Of a stretch of 7,675 bases of DNA, positions 1 through 5,101 are shown in pieces (within the stretch, counting starts at the first letter, position 1; each line of letters opens with the position of its first letter). A program made the position numbers and the translations under genes. The stretch comes from Lachnospiraceae bacterium (GTDB lineage: Bacteria; Bacillota; Clostridia; Lachnospirales; Lachnospiraceae). Where the stretch lies: NCBI GenBank assembly GCA_017477005.1, contig JAFUXY010000351.1, positions 1 through 7,675 on the forward strand, given 5' to 3'. The notes under the pieces are model-generated. The model did not search any database, had not been told where the DNA came from, and saw only the letters and a list, made by a program, of their open reading frames with translations.

Positions 1-181
1 CGTTCGATTGTTTGTTTGATTTCTTGTTTGCTAATTTTTTTCTCTCAATAGTTGTATTAATTACATCTGAATTACAGATATTCTCAGTTTTAGCACAGAT
101 ATTCTTCTCATTACGATATTTGCAATCGTTTCTGTTACAACCATATTTGCAATGCTCTTTTATATTCCCCAAATATTTCAT
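1..181 (-). CDS. Small Cys-rich protein, unknown function (partial, runs off left edge)
   Basis: An open frame starts with ATG at 181, one base after the integrase stop (TGATATG), and stays open for 60 codons to the window edge. A GGAG lies 10 nt upstream inside the integrase tail. Together this suggests translational coupling with the integrase. The visible protein is polar, Lys/Asn-rich and has five cysteines at 11, 15, 20, 29 and 36 (C-x3-C-x4-C, then two more). This could be a small metal-binding site, but no family is recognised. The 3' end is missing, so length and reality are unproven. The stretch is strongly AT-rich, like much of the element. It could be an accessory gene of the integrative element. 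An excisionase is possible only from its position, since no helix-turn-helix pattern is evident. Confidence 0.45.
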   Translation of the reverse strand, partial: MKYLGNIKEHCKYGCNRNDCKYRNEKNICAKTENICNSDVINTTIERKKLANKKSNKQSN

Positions 182-182
182 A

Positions 183-1406
183 TCAAACAGACTCCAATAT
201 TCCCTTAGTCAATTGATCTATCTTTCTCACAGCGTCAATCTGCTCATGTTCTGATATATGCCTATACACACGCTGTACCATTTCCCTATCTTTCTGGCCT
301 AATAGAGAAGCTACCACTCCTTCATCCACTCCCATCCTACACATTAAAGAACAGAACGTGTGCCTAAGTACGTGCAATCCAGAGTTCTGTACCGACATTT
401 TAGACTTCTTTTGGATAGAGTTCAAGCATTTTCTCAGATTTCTTTCTTCAACCAAAGCTCCAGTCTTTGATGCTGCAATAAAGTCTGTCGGATTTGTATA
501 TTTTCCTTTGCGATAGATTTCTGTCAATACACTGCAAGCAGTCTGTGTTAAAAATACCCTCCTGACGTTGTTTTTCTTTGTATTTGTAAAGATGTCTATA
601 TACACTTTCTTTTCATCTGTAGATTTTTCCCAATCCACAATCCTAGCGTGTGTTTCCTTTACCAATACACACTTGTTTTCAAAATCGACATTTTCCCATT
701 TCAACGCAAGCATTTCGTTTACGCGCATTCCTGTATAGCATAGGAATACGAGCAATCTGCCGAGCGGATAAACAGGATAGCCATTTGTTGTTGTCCTTAA
801 TGCTTCGTCTAGGAAGATTTGCAAGTCTGTTTCGTTGAAATATTCAATCTCCTTTTCTTGAACATTCATAGTCGATTTCGTAGGTTTTTTAACCAAAAGC
901 ATGGGATTGTCATACGGGCTTCTGGCGAATCGGTGCTTGAAAAACTGGTCTAAGACTTCATAAGTTTTTTTCACCACGGAATTGGAGTAGGGTTTTTGTA
1001 TGAGATCGTTGATATGTTCCTGCAAGGTTCTTTCGTCTACTGCCTGCAATTGCAAGTGAGCGATAGGGTAATTCAATATTTGGTTCTTGATAGTGCTGTT
1101 CTCTCTGTCATAGGTCGAGTTTCTGATAGACAGTCCTGGCTTTTTGAATGTCTGATGCCATTCTGATATTGCCTCACCGAAAGAAATCAGACCTAAATCT
1201 ACTTCCTTGCTCCGGCTGAGTACCTTCTTCTCCTTTTCTCGCATCTTCTCCATAGCGATTTTGGGAGTGTCGGCATAGACGAAAATTTTTTTGTCGTTGA
1301 TAATCTTCGAGTACATTATTTTTTGCCTTGACTCTATCCATGACATTGAACCTTCGCCGTATGGTAGCTTGGGAATTTTGGGAATTTTTGCCGCTTTTTC
1401 TTTCAT
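183..1406 (-). CDS. Site-specific tyrosine recombinase / integrase
   Basis: This is a 407-aa phage-type integrase, of usual length for the three-domain family. Residues about 15-60 resemble the AP2-like arm-binding domain, 70-165 the SAM-like core-binding domain, and 190-395 the catalytic domain. Catalytic residues visible are Arg228 (TGMR), a Lys near 277-278 in the beta-hairpin, His345 and Arg348 (HVLRH), and the nucleophile Tyr381 (VYRH). The usual His/Trp in the LGH motif is Gln371 here, at the correct spacing (23 after Arg348, 10 before Tyr381). The start is supported by AAGGAGGA at 1411-1418, five bases from the ATG. It is expected to integrate and, with an excisionase, excise the element at the neighbouring tRNA-Trp. 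It is followed one base later by a small Cys-rich ORF. Whether the Gln substitution lowers activity is unknown. Confidence 0.95.
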   Translation of the reverse strand: MKEKAAKIPKIPKLPYGEGSMSWIESRQKIMYSKIINDKKIFVYADTPKIAMEKMREKEKKVLSRSKEVDLGLISFGEAISEWHQTFKKPGLSIRNSTYDRENSTIKNQILNYPIAHLQLQAVDERTLQEHINDLIQKPYSNSVVKKTYEVLDQFFKHRFARSPYDNPMLLVKKPTKSTMNVQEKEIEYFNETDLQIFLDEALRTTTNGYPVYPLGRLLVFLCYTGMRVNEMLALKWENVDFENKCVLVKETHARIVDWEKSTDEKKVYIDIFTNTKKNNVRRVFLTQTACSVLTEIYRKGKYTNPTDFIAASKTGALVEERNLRKCLNSIQKKSKMSVQNSGLHVLRHTFCSLMCRMGVDEGVVASLLGQKDREMVQRVYRHISEHEQIDAVRKIDQLTKGILESV

Positions 1407-1410
1407 CCCG

Positions 1411-1418
1411 TCCTCCTT
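1411..1418 (-). promoter_or_regulatory. Ribosome binding site of the integrase
   Basis: AAGGAGGA on the minus strand, with a five-base gap to the ATG at 1406. It fixes the integrase start. Confidence 0.8.
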
Positions 1419-1441
1419 CCTTCTGGTTTGCTTGTGGTAGA

Positions 1442-1470
1442 ATCACAGCATGGAGGCGAGGAAAATGCAA
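1442..1470 (-). promoter_or_regulatory. Candidate integrase promoter
   Basis: Minus-strand TTGCAT, 17-base spacer, TGTGAT. The -10 is preceded by TGC, giving an extended -10. Transcription would begin about 1435, some 29 bases before the integrase ATG. Each hexamer matches the consensus at only four of six positions, so this is a moderate candidate. The arm-like repeats lie just upstream, so integrase binding there could repress it (inference). Confidence 0.35.
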
Positions 1471-1476
1471 AAAATT

Positions 1477-1534
1477 TTTGACAACACTTCGAAACCTGTT
1501 TGACAACACTTTTGACAGCACTCTTATTAACACT
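1477..1534. repeat. Direct repeats TTTGACAACACTT, likely integrase arm-type sites
   Basis: TTTGACAACACTT occurs identically at 1477-1489 and 1499-1511. A near copy, TTTGACAGCACTC, is at 1511-1523 and a partial TTAACACT at 1527-1534. Short, irregularly spaced direct repeats between an integrase gene and its tRNA attachment site are the classic position and form of arm-type sites for integrases with an N-terminal arm-binding domain, which this integrase appears to have. On the other strand the boxes read AAGTGTTGTCAAA and contain TTGTCA, so they could alternatively be overlapping -35 elements. Confidence 0.55.
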
Positions 1535-1608
1535 AAAAGCGACTAGACGTGATTATCAGACAATTCAGACAATTTGAAAGGCGTTTTTTAGGCCGTTTTT
1601 GGGCATAG

Positions 1609-1652
1609 AAAAACCCCATAAACGGCTTAAAATAGCGGTTTCTGGGGTTTTT
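1609..1652 (-). terminator. Intrinsic terminator downstream of tRNA-Trp
   Basis: The left arm 1609-1626 and right arm 1635-1652 form an 18-bp stem with two mismatches around an 8-base loop. The core is CCCCA/TGGGG and the stem is flanked by A5 and T5, so it can work on either strand. It lies 17 bases after the tRNA 3' end, in the right place to end the tRNA transcript. It would also insulate the element from chromosomal transcription. Confidence 0.8.
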
Positions 1653-1660
1653 CATTCGAA

Positions 1661-1697
1661 TTAACGGAGCAGGGGCGACAGGATTCGAACCCACGAC
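1661..1697. other. Predicted attachment site (element-chromosome junction) at tRNA-Trp 3' end
   Basis: This placement is inferred from context. tRNA-directed integrases usually recombine within the T-arm and 3' end of the tRNA, and the element copy restores the gene. The T-arm to discriminator segment and a few bases beyond are marked. The duplicated core that would prove it should lie at the other end of the element, outside this window. Exact limits cannot be set here. Confidence 0.35.
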
Positions 1698-1742
1698 ATT
1701 CGGTTTTGGAGACCGACGTTCTACCAACTGAACTACGCCCCT
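1670..1742 (-). tRNA. trnW: tRNA-Trp (anticodon CCA)
   Basis: The minus strand folds as a 73-nt cloverleaf. The 7-bp acceptor stem is AGGGGCG/CGCCCCT, the D-stem GTTC/GAAC, and the anticodon stem TCGGT/ACCGA with loop CTCCAAA, giving anticodon CCA. The T-loop is TTCGAAT and the discriminator base is G, as in bacterial tRNA-Trp. The CCA tail is not encoded; CTCCG follows. The T-stem pairs GTGGG with CCTGT, so its three outer pairs are G-U wobbles, which is unusual but tolerable. The gene has its own strong promoter and a terminator. It is the probable integration target of the adjacent element. Confidence 0.95.
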
Positions 1743-1767
1743 GTGTGGCAAAAACAACACAAATGTT

Positions 1768-1796
1768 ATAATACCATCTTTTAGGTTCTTTGTCAA
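1768..1796 (-). promoter_or_regulatory. Promoter of tRNA-Trp
   Basis: Minus-strand TTGACA (1796-1791), a 17-base spacer and TATTAT (1773-1768). The -35 is perfect and the -10 matches five of six. Initiation near 1761 gives a leader of roughly 19 bases before the tRNA 5' end at 1742. Confidence 0.85.
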
Positions 1797-1866
1797 GTCC
1801 CAAATTTCATCTAATCTGCCTCGACCTTGCAGCCAATCTTTCACATACGGTCTTTTATTACCGCTG

Positions 1867-2886
1867 CTATGCGATCAACTCAATACCAATATCGACATTC
1901 ACGAGCTTTTTGATATGTGACAAGGCCTCTCTCTCAAACAAGCCCCGCTTGTAATAGCCGATCGACACTGTCAGATCTGAGTACACCGCCAATTTTCCTT
2001 CGCCGGTATCCCCATTCAACCCACTGTTGATGTCTACGCTTATCACATAGGCACCTGCCTCGTTTATAGCGGCAATGGCCTCTCTAGCCGCTCCCCTGAC
2101 TTCTCCATGAAAACCTGTTCCGAAAATGCAGTCCACGACAATATCATACTCTTTGAAATGGGTTTCTTCATCAAATGTTTTTTTCTGAATCCCCATCTCC
2201 ATCGCCTGATGGCAATAATACTTTCCATCCTCAGACAGCTTGTCAGATACCGCAAAAACATCCACTGCCATGCCATTTTTTCGCAATATCACAGACAGTG
2301 CATAGCCATCTCCGCCGTTGTTTCCTCCACCACATACGATAGCAATTCTTTTGTTTTTCCATCCATCATAGGAAGCATATACGCCGGATGCAGCACGGTA
2401 CATAAGCTCTCTCCCGGAGGTAATATTTTCTATGGTATAGGCATCGGATTGCCGCATCCGATCCACCGATATGGCAAGCCGCTTCAGCGTTTCCACGTCC
2501 TTTTGGCCGTTGAAATACTTCTCCAAAACCTTCCCAAATACCTCTGTGTCTGCTGCGATTTCAGAAAATAGCGTCATAGAAGAACACAGCTTCAGATCAT
2601 CAGGATACCCCATGACAATTCCCGCATCATTCTCCTTCAATGTGAGAAGCACGCCGGATATTTCCAGCAGTCTTTCTCGCAAAATCGGGTTCGCATAATA
2701 CGCCTTCGCCTCTGCGTAACCATCTATCCCGTAGTACTCAGAGGTTGATGAAAATCCAAGACCTTTTATCTGCGGAAAAATATACCATATCCAATGGCTC
2801 CTTTTGCGCCCGGATCGGATTTCCGACAACGCCACATCATAGTCTTTTTCCTGTGCTTTTATAAATCGTTCTAAATTCATCGCCAT
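1867..2886 (-). CDS. nnrE: DUF1810 domain fused to NAD(P)H-hydrate epimerase (YjeF_N)
   Basis: This 339-aa protein has two domains. Residues 4-137 match the DUF1810 family: GRKRSHWIWYIFPQIKGLG at 26-44 and PDDLKLCSSMTLF at 95-107 are its hallmark segments. Residues 139-339 are a YjeF_N/NnrE domain, with GNNGGDG at 188-194, DCIFGTG at 252-258 and VDINSGLNGDTG near 284-294. NnrE interconverts R and S epimers of hydrated NAD(P)H so that the dehydratase NnrD can repair them. NnrD is neither fused here nor in the window. The epimerase call is secure from motifs; the DUF1810 role is unknown. GGAGG lies 4 bases from the first ATG and 10 from an in-frame ATG at 2880, so the protein may begin MNLERF. 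It follows hicB on the same strand by 79 bases and may share its transcript. Confidence 0.9.
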   Translation of the reverse strand: MAMNLERFIKAQEKDYDVALSEIRSGRKRSHWIWYIFPQIKGLGFSSTSEYYGIDGYAEAKAYYANPILRERLLEISGVLLTLKENDAGIVMGYPDDLKLCSSMTLFSEIAADTEVFGKVLEKYFNGQKDVETLKRLAISVDRMRQSDAYTIENITSGRELMYRAASGVYASYDGWKNKRIAIVCGGGNNGGDGYALSVILRKNGMAVDVFAVSDKLSEDGKYYCHQAMEMGIQKKTFDEETHFKEYDIVVDCIFGTGFHGEVRGAAREAIAAINEAGAYVISVDINSGLNGDTGEGKLAVYSDLTVSIGYYKRGLFEREALSHIKKLVNVDIGIELIA

Positions 2887-2897
2887 TAAGCCTCCGC

Positions 2898-2914
2898 TTG
2901 AACAATAGGTTCAA
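2898..2914 (-). promoter_or_regulatory. Short dyad before the DUF1810-nnrE ribosome binding site
   Basis: TTGAAC and GTTCAA form a perfect 6-bp inverted repeat around a 5-base loop, directly upstream of the GGAGG of the fusion gene. It could be a small operator or an mRNA hairpin. It is too short and too AT-rich to be called a terminator. No regulator is recognisable. Confidence 0.25.
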
Positions 2915-2965
2915 AAGCCTGCCTACAAAGAACAATCCCACTTAAATCAGCATTTCCTTAAAATC

Positions 2966-3313
2966 TCACGCATTTACTGCAGACAGTTTGTCTTCGATAG
3001 CTTCTACAATAAAACTGTTGAGACTCTGGTTATGAGTCATTGCATAAATCGCAGCTCTCCGATGTTGCTCCTGGCTCTTAAAGTGCATATTCGTTCTCCC
3101 CTTAAATGCAATTTCCGGAATATCCCCGTTTGCATCACAGCATTCAAGATAGGAATCCACTGCATCATGGAAGTCTGTTATTAGTTCATTTACATTCGTT
3201 CCTTCATAAGAAATAAGAGATCGAATCCCCTGAACTTTACCATAAAAAACACCATCTGCCTCAGAAAACTCTACACTGCCGATATAGTCCTTGTATTTTA
3301 TGATGTTATTCAT
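2966..3313 (-). CDS. hicB: HicB-family antitoxin (toxin partner truncated)
   Basis: This is a 115-aa HicB-type antitoxin. Residues about 5-58 form the HicB RNase H-like antitoxin domain: YIGSVEFSEADGVFYGKVQG, then the helix with ELITDFHDAVDSYLE. Residues 70-112 look like a ribbon-helix-helix DNA-binding tail (TNMHFKSQEQH followed by SLNSFIVEAIEDKL). HicB normally binds and neutralises the mRNA-cleaving toxin HicA and represses the operon. AAGGAGG at 3330-3324 serves the ATG. The start overlaps the stop of an upstream hicA remnant as ATGA, the usual coupled arrangement, but the rest of hicA is gone. The gene is therefore probably a solitary antitoxin that can still act as a DNA-binding regulator (inference). 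It is complete, with no internal stop. Confidence 0.85.
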   Translation of the reverse strand: MNNIIKYKDYIGSVEFSEADGVFYGKVQGIRSLISYEGTNVNELITDFHDAVDSYLECCDANGDIPEIAFKGRTNMHFKSQEQHRRAAIYAMTHNQSLNSFIVEAIEDKLSAVNA

Positions 3314-3411
3314 ATCAACCCCTCCTCCTTGAGATGCACCAACAGACTTTTACTTTGATATTCTTTTAGTTCCTTCTGGGGATGCGGTTTGTGTATAGCA
3401 AACTTCCTCTT
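3310..3411 (-). pseudogene. hicA: 3' remnant of hicA toxin gene
   Basis: Reading the minus strand in the frame that ends TGA at 3312-3310 gives KRKFAIHKPHPQKELKEYQ followed by SKSLLVHLKEEGLI. This resembles the C-terminal half of HicA toxins, where an IHKPHP/IPHP strand leads into a helix with a closing EEGLI/QAGLI. The stop overlaps the hicB ATG by four bases, as in intact hicAB operons. The N-terminal half, carrying the double-stranded-RNA-binding fold and the catalytic His, is absent. The frame stays open only to about 3447, meets a stop at 3450-3448, and has no credible start. It is a 5'-truncated fragment, not a toxin gene. The identification rests on memory of the family and on position. 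Confidence 0.65.
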
Positions 3412-3418
3412 TGACGAA

Positions 3419-3447
3419 ATTATAGCATGTGAAAGAATAAACAACAA
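3419..3447 (-). promoter_or_regulatory. Promoter of the hicA-remnant/hicB (nnrE) transcript
   Basis: Minus-strand TTGTTG (3447-3442), a 17-base spacer and a perfect TATAAT (3424-3419) with TG one base upstream, making an extended -10. Predicted initiation is near 3412, almost exactly where hicA-like sequence begins. The transcript would carry about 100 bases of dead hicA before hicB and may extend into the DUF1810-nnrE gene. Confidence 0.75.
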
Positions 3448-3524
3448 CTATTTTTAGCTCAAGAGTCAGCTCAAAACCTGCTTCGAGAGGCAAACCTTTC
3501 AGGGCTTTTCTCCCCCAAGCACTA

Positions 3525-3553
3525 TTGAAAAAACCTTCTTTCTATGCTATAAT
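3525..3553 (+). promoter_or_regulatory. Promoter of the AAA ATPase gene
   Basis: TTGAAA (3525-3530), a 17-base spacer and TATAAT (3548-3553) with an upstream TGC extension. Initiation near 3560 falls at the first AAAATGTTGA repeat, so the repeat array would lie in the roughly 105-base 5' leader. It is divergent from the hicB promoter, with 77 bases between the two -35 boxes. Confidence 0.75.
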
Positions 3554-3558
3554 ATTCC

Positions 3559-3632
3559 AAAATGTTGAACAGAAAACATTTTTTCTTTCTAAAATGTTGA
3601 TGTGTCAACATTTTTCCTTTCCAAAATGTTGA
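3559..3632 (+). repeat. 32-bp-period AAAATGTTGA repeats with inverted half-sites
   Basis: AAAATGTTGA occurs at 3559-3568, 3591-3600 and 3623-3632, spaced exactly 32 bp. The inverted half AACATTTT occurs at 3575-3582 and 3607-3614, also 32 bp apart. In the second unit the halves form a perfect 10-bp inverted repeat around TGTG (3591-3614); in the first they pair over 8 bp around an 8-base loop. The third unit has lost its inverted half. Placed just after the -10 and before the ATPase start, the array could be a row of operator sites or a set of leader hairpins. Three bases before each direct box read TCC, TCT and TCC, so the flanks are partly conserved too. Confidence 0.8.
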
Positions 3633-3665
3633 TACTCTACTCAAAATGAAAGGATAGACCAAGCC

Positions 3666-4973
3666 ATGCTCAAACGAAAAGCTGTAGAATCCTTAGAGAA
3701 CTGGGTACATCACAAAAACAAAAAATGTCTCATCGTTCAAGGCGCAAGGCAGATTGGAAAAACGTATGCCATTGAGCATTTTGCCGAAGCACATTATGCC
3801 GAAATGGTCGAGATAAACTTCAAAGAAACTCCCTCGGCCGCTGAAATATTTTCCGGAGATCTCGACGTGGACACGATGGTCATGGCGCTTCGTTTTCGCT
3901 TTCCGGAAAAAAGAATCTCGCCGGATCGAACGCTCATTTTCCTGGACGAAATACAGGAGTGCGAGGAAGCCATTACCTCTCTCAAATTTTGGGCCATCGA
4001 CAACAGATACGATGTCATCGCATCCGGATCGCTGCTCGGCATCGATTATAAAAGAGCCTCCTCCTATCCCGTTGGTTATGTGGATTATCTGAACATGCAT
4101 GGACTGGACTTCGAGGAATTTCTCTGGAGTATGGGCATGGCTCCCGAAATGATCGATTCGCTCCACACCTTTTTTGACGAAAAGAAGCCAATTCCGGAAG
4201 CCATACATTCCCAAATGATGCATTATTACCGTCAATTTGTTGCCATAGGCGGAATGCCCGCAGCCGTGTCGGAGTACGTTCGTTCCAAGGATTTCAGGGA
4301 GGTTGACAGGATCCAACGCGCCCTGCTCAGGGATTACCAATACGATATTGCCCACTATGCAACGGCCGATGAAAAGATCAAAGCGGAAAAATGCTATCTG
4401 TCCATCGCCAAACAGCTTCTCGACAAAGAAAACCACAAGTTTCAGTACAAAGAAATTGAGCAAGGAGGCCGCGCCCAAAAATATTTTTCCAGCATGGAGT
4501 GGCTTTTAAGAGCCGACATCATTTATATGTGCAGACTGGTTTCAAATATACGCTACGATCTCGATGATTATGCCCGAGACGACTTCTTTCGCGCGTACAC
4601 CACAGACCTTTCGCTTTTGATTTCCATGAAGGATTTTTCGTTGAAACAGCATATTGTGGAAAACAGTCTTTCGGGCGATACGAAGGGCGGATTATATGAA
4701 TGTGCTGTCGCCGATGCTCTATACAAAAAAGGGTATCCTCTTTACTTTTACAAAAACAACACAACAAAAAAAGAAATCGATTTCATCATCCAAAAAGACG
4801 GTCTTGTCATCCCTATTGAGGTAAAGAGCAGCAACGCCCGCGCCACCTCGCTAAACAGCATTCTAAAAAACACCCCGGAGATATCTACCGGGTACAAATT
4901 CATTGACGGAAATATCGGTACCTCCGAAAATGGCGTGACAACATTGCCGCTCTATCTGTCTATGTTTTTGTAA
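3666..4973 (+). CDS. AAA-family ATPase with C-terminal DUF4143 domain
   Basis: This 435-aa protein is typical of the widespread ATPase (AAA_14) plus DUF4143 family. The N-terminal ATPase has Walker A GARQIGKT (26-33, Lys32), Walker B TLIFLDEIQ (89-97, Asp94/Glu95) and a sensor-like ASGSLLG (119-125). The C-terminal part contains a PD-(D/E)XK-like signature: Glu345 in the GGLYE helix, E370-I-D372, and IEVK at 384-387. That arrangement would fit a metal-dependent nuclease fold. No cellular role is firmly established for the family; links to mobile or defence functions are suspected only. AAAGGA at 3649-3654 lies 11 bases from the ATG, a rather long gap. The gene stands alone on this strand, has its own promoter and follows the 32-bp repeat array. 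No clear terminator follows it. Confidence 0.9.
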   Translation: MLKRKAVESLENWVHHKNKKCLIVQGARQIGKTYAIEHFAEAHYAEMVEINFKETPSAAEIFSGDLDVDTMVMALRFRFPEKRISPDRTLIFLDEIQECEEAITSLKFWAIDNRYDVIASGSLLGIDYKRASSYPVGYVDYLNMHGLDFEEFLWSMGMAPEMIDSLHTFFDEKKPIPEAIHSQMMHYYRQFVAIGGMPAAVSEYVRSKDFREVDRIQRALLRDYQYDIAHYATADEKIKAEKCYLSIAKQLLDKENHKFQYKEIEQGGRAQKYFSSMEWLLRADIIYMCRLVSNIRYDLDDYARDDFFRAYTTDLSLLISMKDFSLKQHIVENSLSGDTKGGLYECAVADALYKKGYPLYFYKNNTTKKEIDFIIQKDGLVIPIEVKSSNARATSLNSILKNTPEISTGYKFIDGNIGTSENGVTTLPLYLSMFL

Positions 4974-5010
4974 ACAACGACAATCCTCCCGGACATCGCC
5001 ATTTCTGCCC

Positions 5011-5040
5011 TTGTGTTGGTCCGCTATCTAATGCTATAAT
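5011..5040 (+). promoter_or_regulatory. Promoter 1 of the phosphorelay gene
   Basis: TTGTGT (5011-5016), an 18-base spacer and a perfect TATAAT (5035-5040) with the extended -10 TGC. Start near 5047. The -35 is only moderate, so the extended -10 probably carries recognition. Confidence 0.6.
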
Positions 5041-5070
5041 ACTTTTACAGCTATAATACCTATACAGCTT
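5033..5070 (+). repeat. 17-bp tandem repeat duplicating the -10 box
   Basis: The units GCTATAATACTTTTACA (5033-5049) and GCTATAATACCTATACA (5050-5066) are head to tail, matching at 15 of 17 bases, followed by a third partial start, GCTT. The duplication creates a second perfect TATAAT at 5052-5057. It could act as an alternative promoter, but it lacks the upstream TG and a good -35. Slipped-strand duplication is the simplest origin. Confidence 0.8.
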
Positions 5071-5088
5071 GAATCCTACTATCCATAC

Positions 5089-5095
5089 GAAAGGA
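5089..5095 (+). promoter_or_regulatory. Ribosome binding site deciding the phosphorelay gene start
   Basis: GAAAGGA followed by six bases and ATG at 5102. This chooses 5102 over an in-frame TTG at 5069, which lies inside the tandem repeat and has no ribosome binding site. Confidence 0.8.
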
Positions 5096-5101
5096 CTTTC
5101 T

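Larger units (their letters stand above)
1..1670. mobile_element. End of an integrative element inserted at tRNA-Trp (partial)
   Basis: A tyrosine integrase gene lies 263 bp from the 3' end of a tRNA-Trp gene, with integrase-arm-like direct repeats between them. This is the usual layout of a genomic island, integrative-conjugative element or prophage that uses a tRNA 3' end as attB. The integrase and the following small ORF point away from the tRNA, so the body of the element lies to the left, outside the window. The leftmost bases are visibly AT-richer than the phosphorelay genes at the right, which fits a foreign origin. No phage structural or conjugation gene is visible, so the kind of element cannot be told. 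The right boundary is placed at the tRNA end by inference. Confidence 0.6.

Noticed and set aside
12..254. Plus-strand 80-codon hydrophobic frame at the left edge
   Set aside because: It overlaps the integrase end and the coupled Cys-rich frame on the other strand; its Phe/Leu-rich composition is just AT-rich antisense sequence, and it has no ribosome binding site.
1174..1533. Second minus-strand frame overlapping the integrase start
   Set aside because: It is out of frame with the integrase, which has a strong ribosome binding site and family match; its own product is low-complexity and unrecognised.
1533..1844. Minus-strand open frame of 103 codons spanning the tRNA
   Set aside because: It reads straight through the tRNA-Trp gene and its promoter; the GVVQLVERRSPKPNVVGSNPV-like translation is the familiar artefact of translated tRNA sequence.
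3448..3524. Possible further gene or terminator between the divergent promoters
   Set aside because: No open frame with a start and no stem followed by a T-run was found; AGCTCAA occurs twice, but this is too short to mean much.
3559..3632. CRISPR-like array
   Set aside because: The boxes are only 10 bp with about 22-bp gaps that themselves contain conserved inverted halves; there are just three units and no cas genes, so this is an operator or hairpin array.
3693..4478. Minus-strand open frame of 261 codons opposite the ATPase
   Set aside because: It lies wholly antisense to a gene with clear Walker motifs and has no recognisable domain; long antisense frames arise from codon bias.
4874..4892. 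CCCGG...CCGGG palindrome near the end of the ATPase gene
   Set aside because: It is inside coding sequence and isolated, without partners elsewhere in the window; probably chance.
4974..5010. Terminator after the AAA ATPase gene
   Set aside because: No convincing GC-rich stem with a T-run is visible directly after the stop.
5069..5101. Longer TTG start for the phosphorelay gene
   Set aside because: The TTG lies inside the promoter tandem repeat at or near the predicted transcription start and has no ribosome binding site; ATG 5102 has GAAAGGA at six bases.
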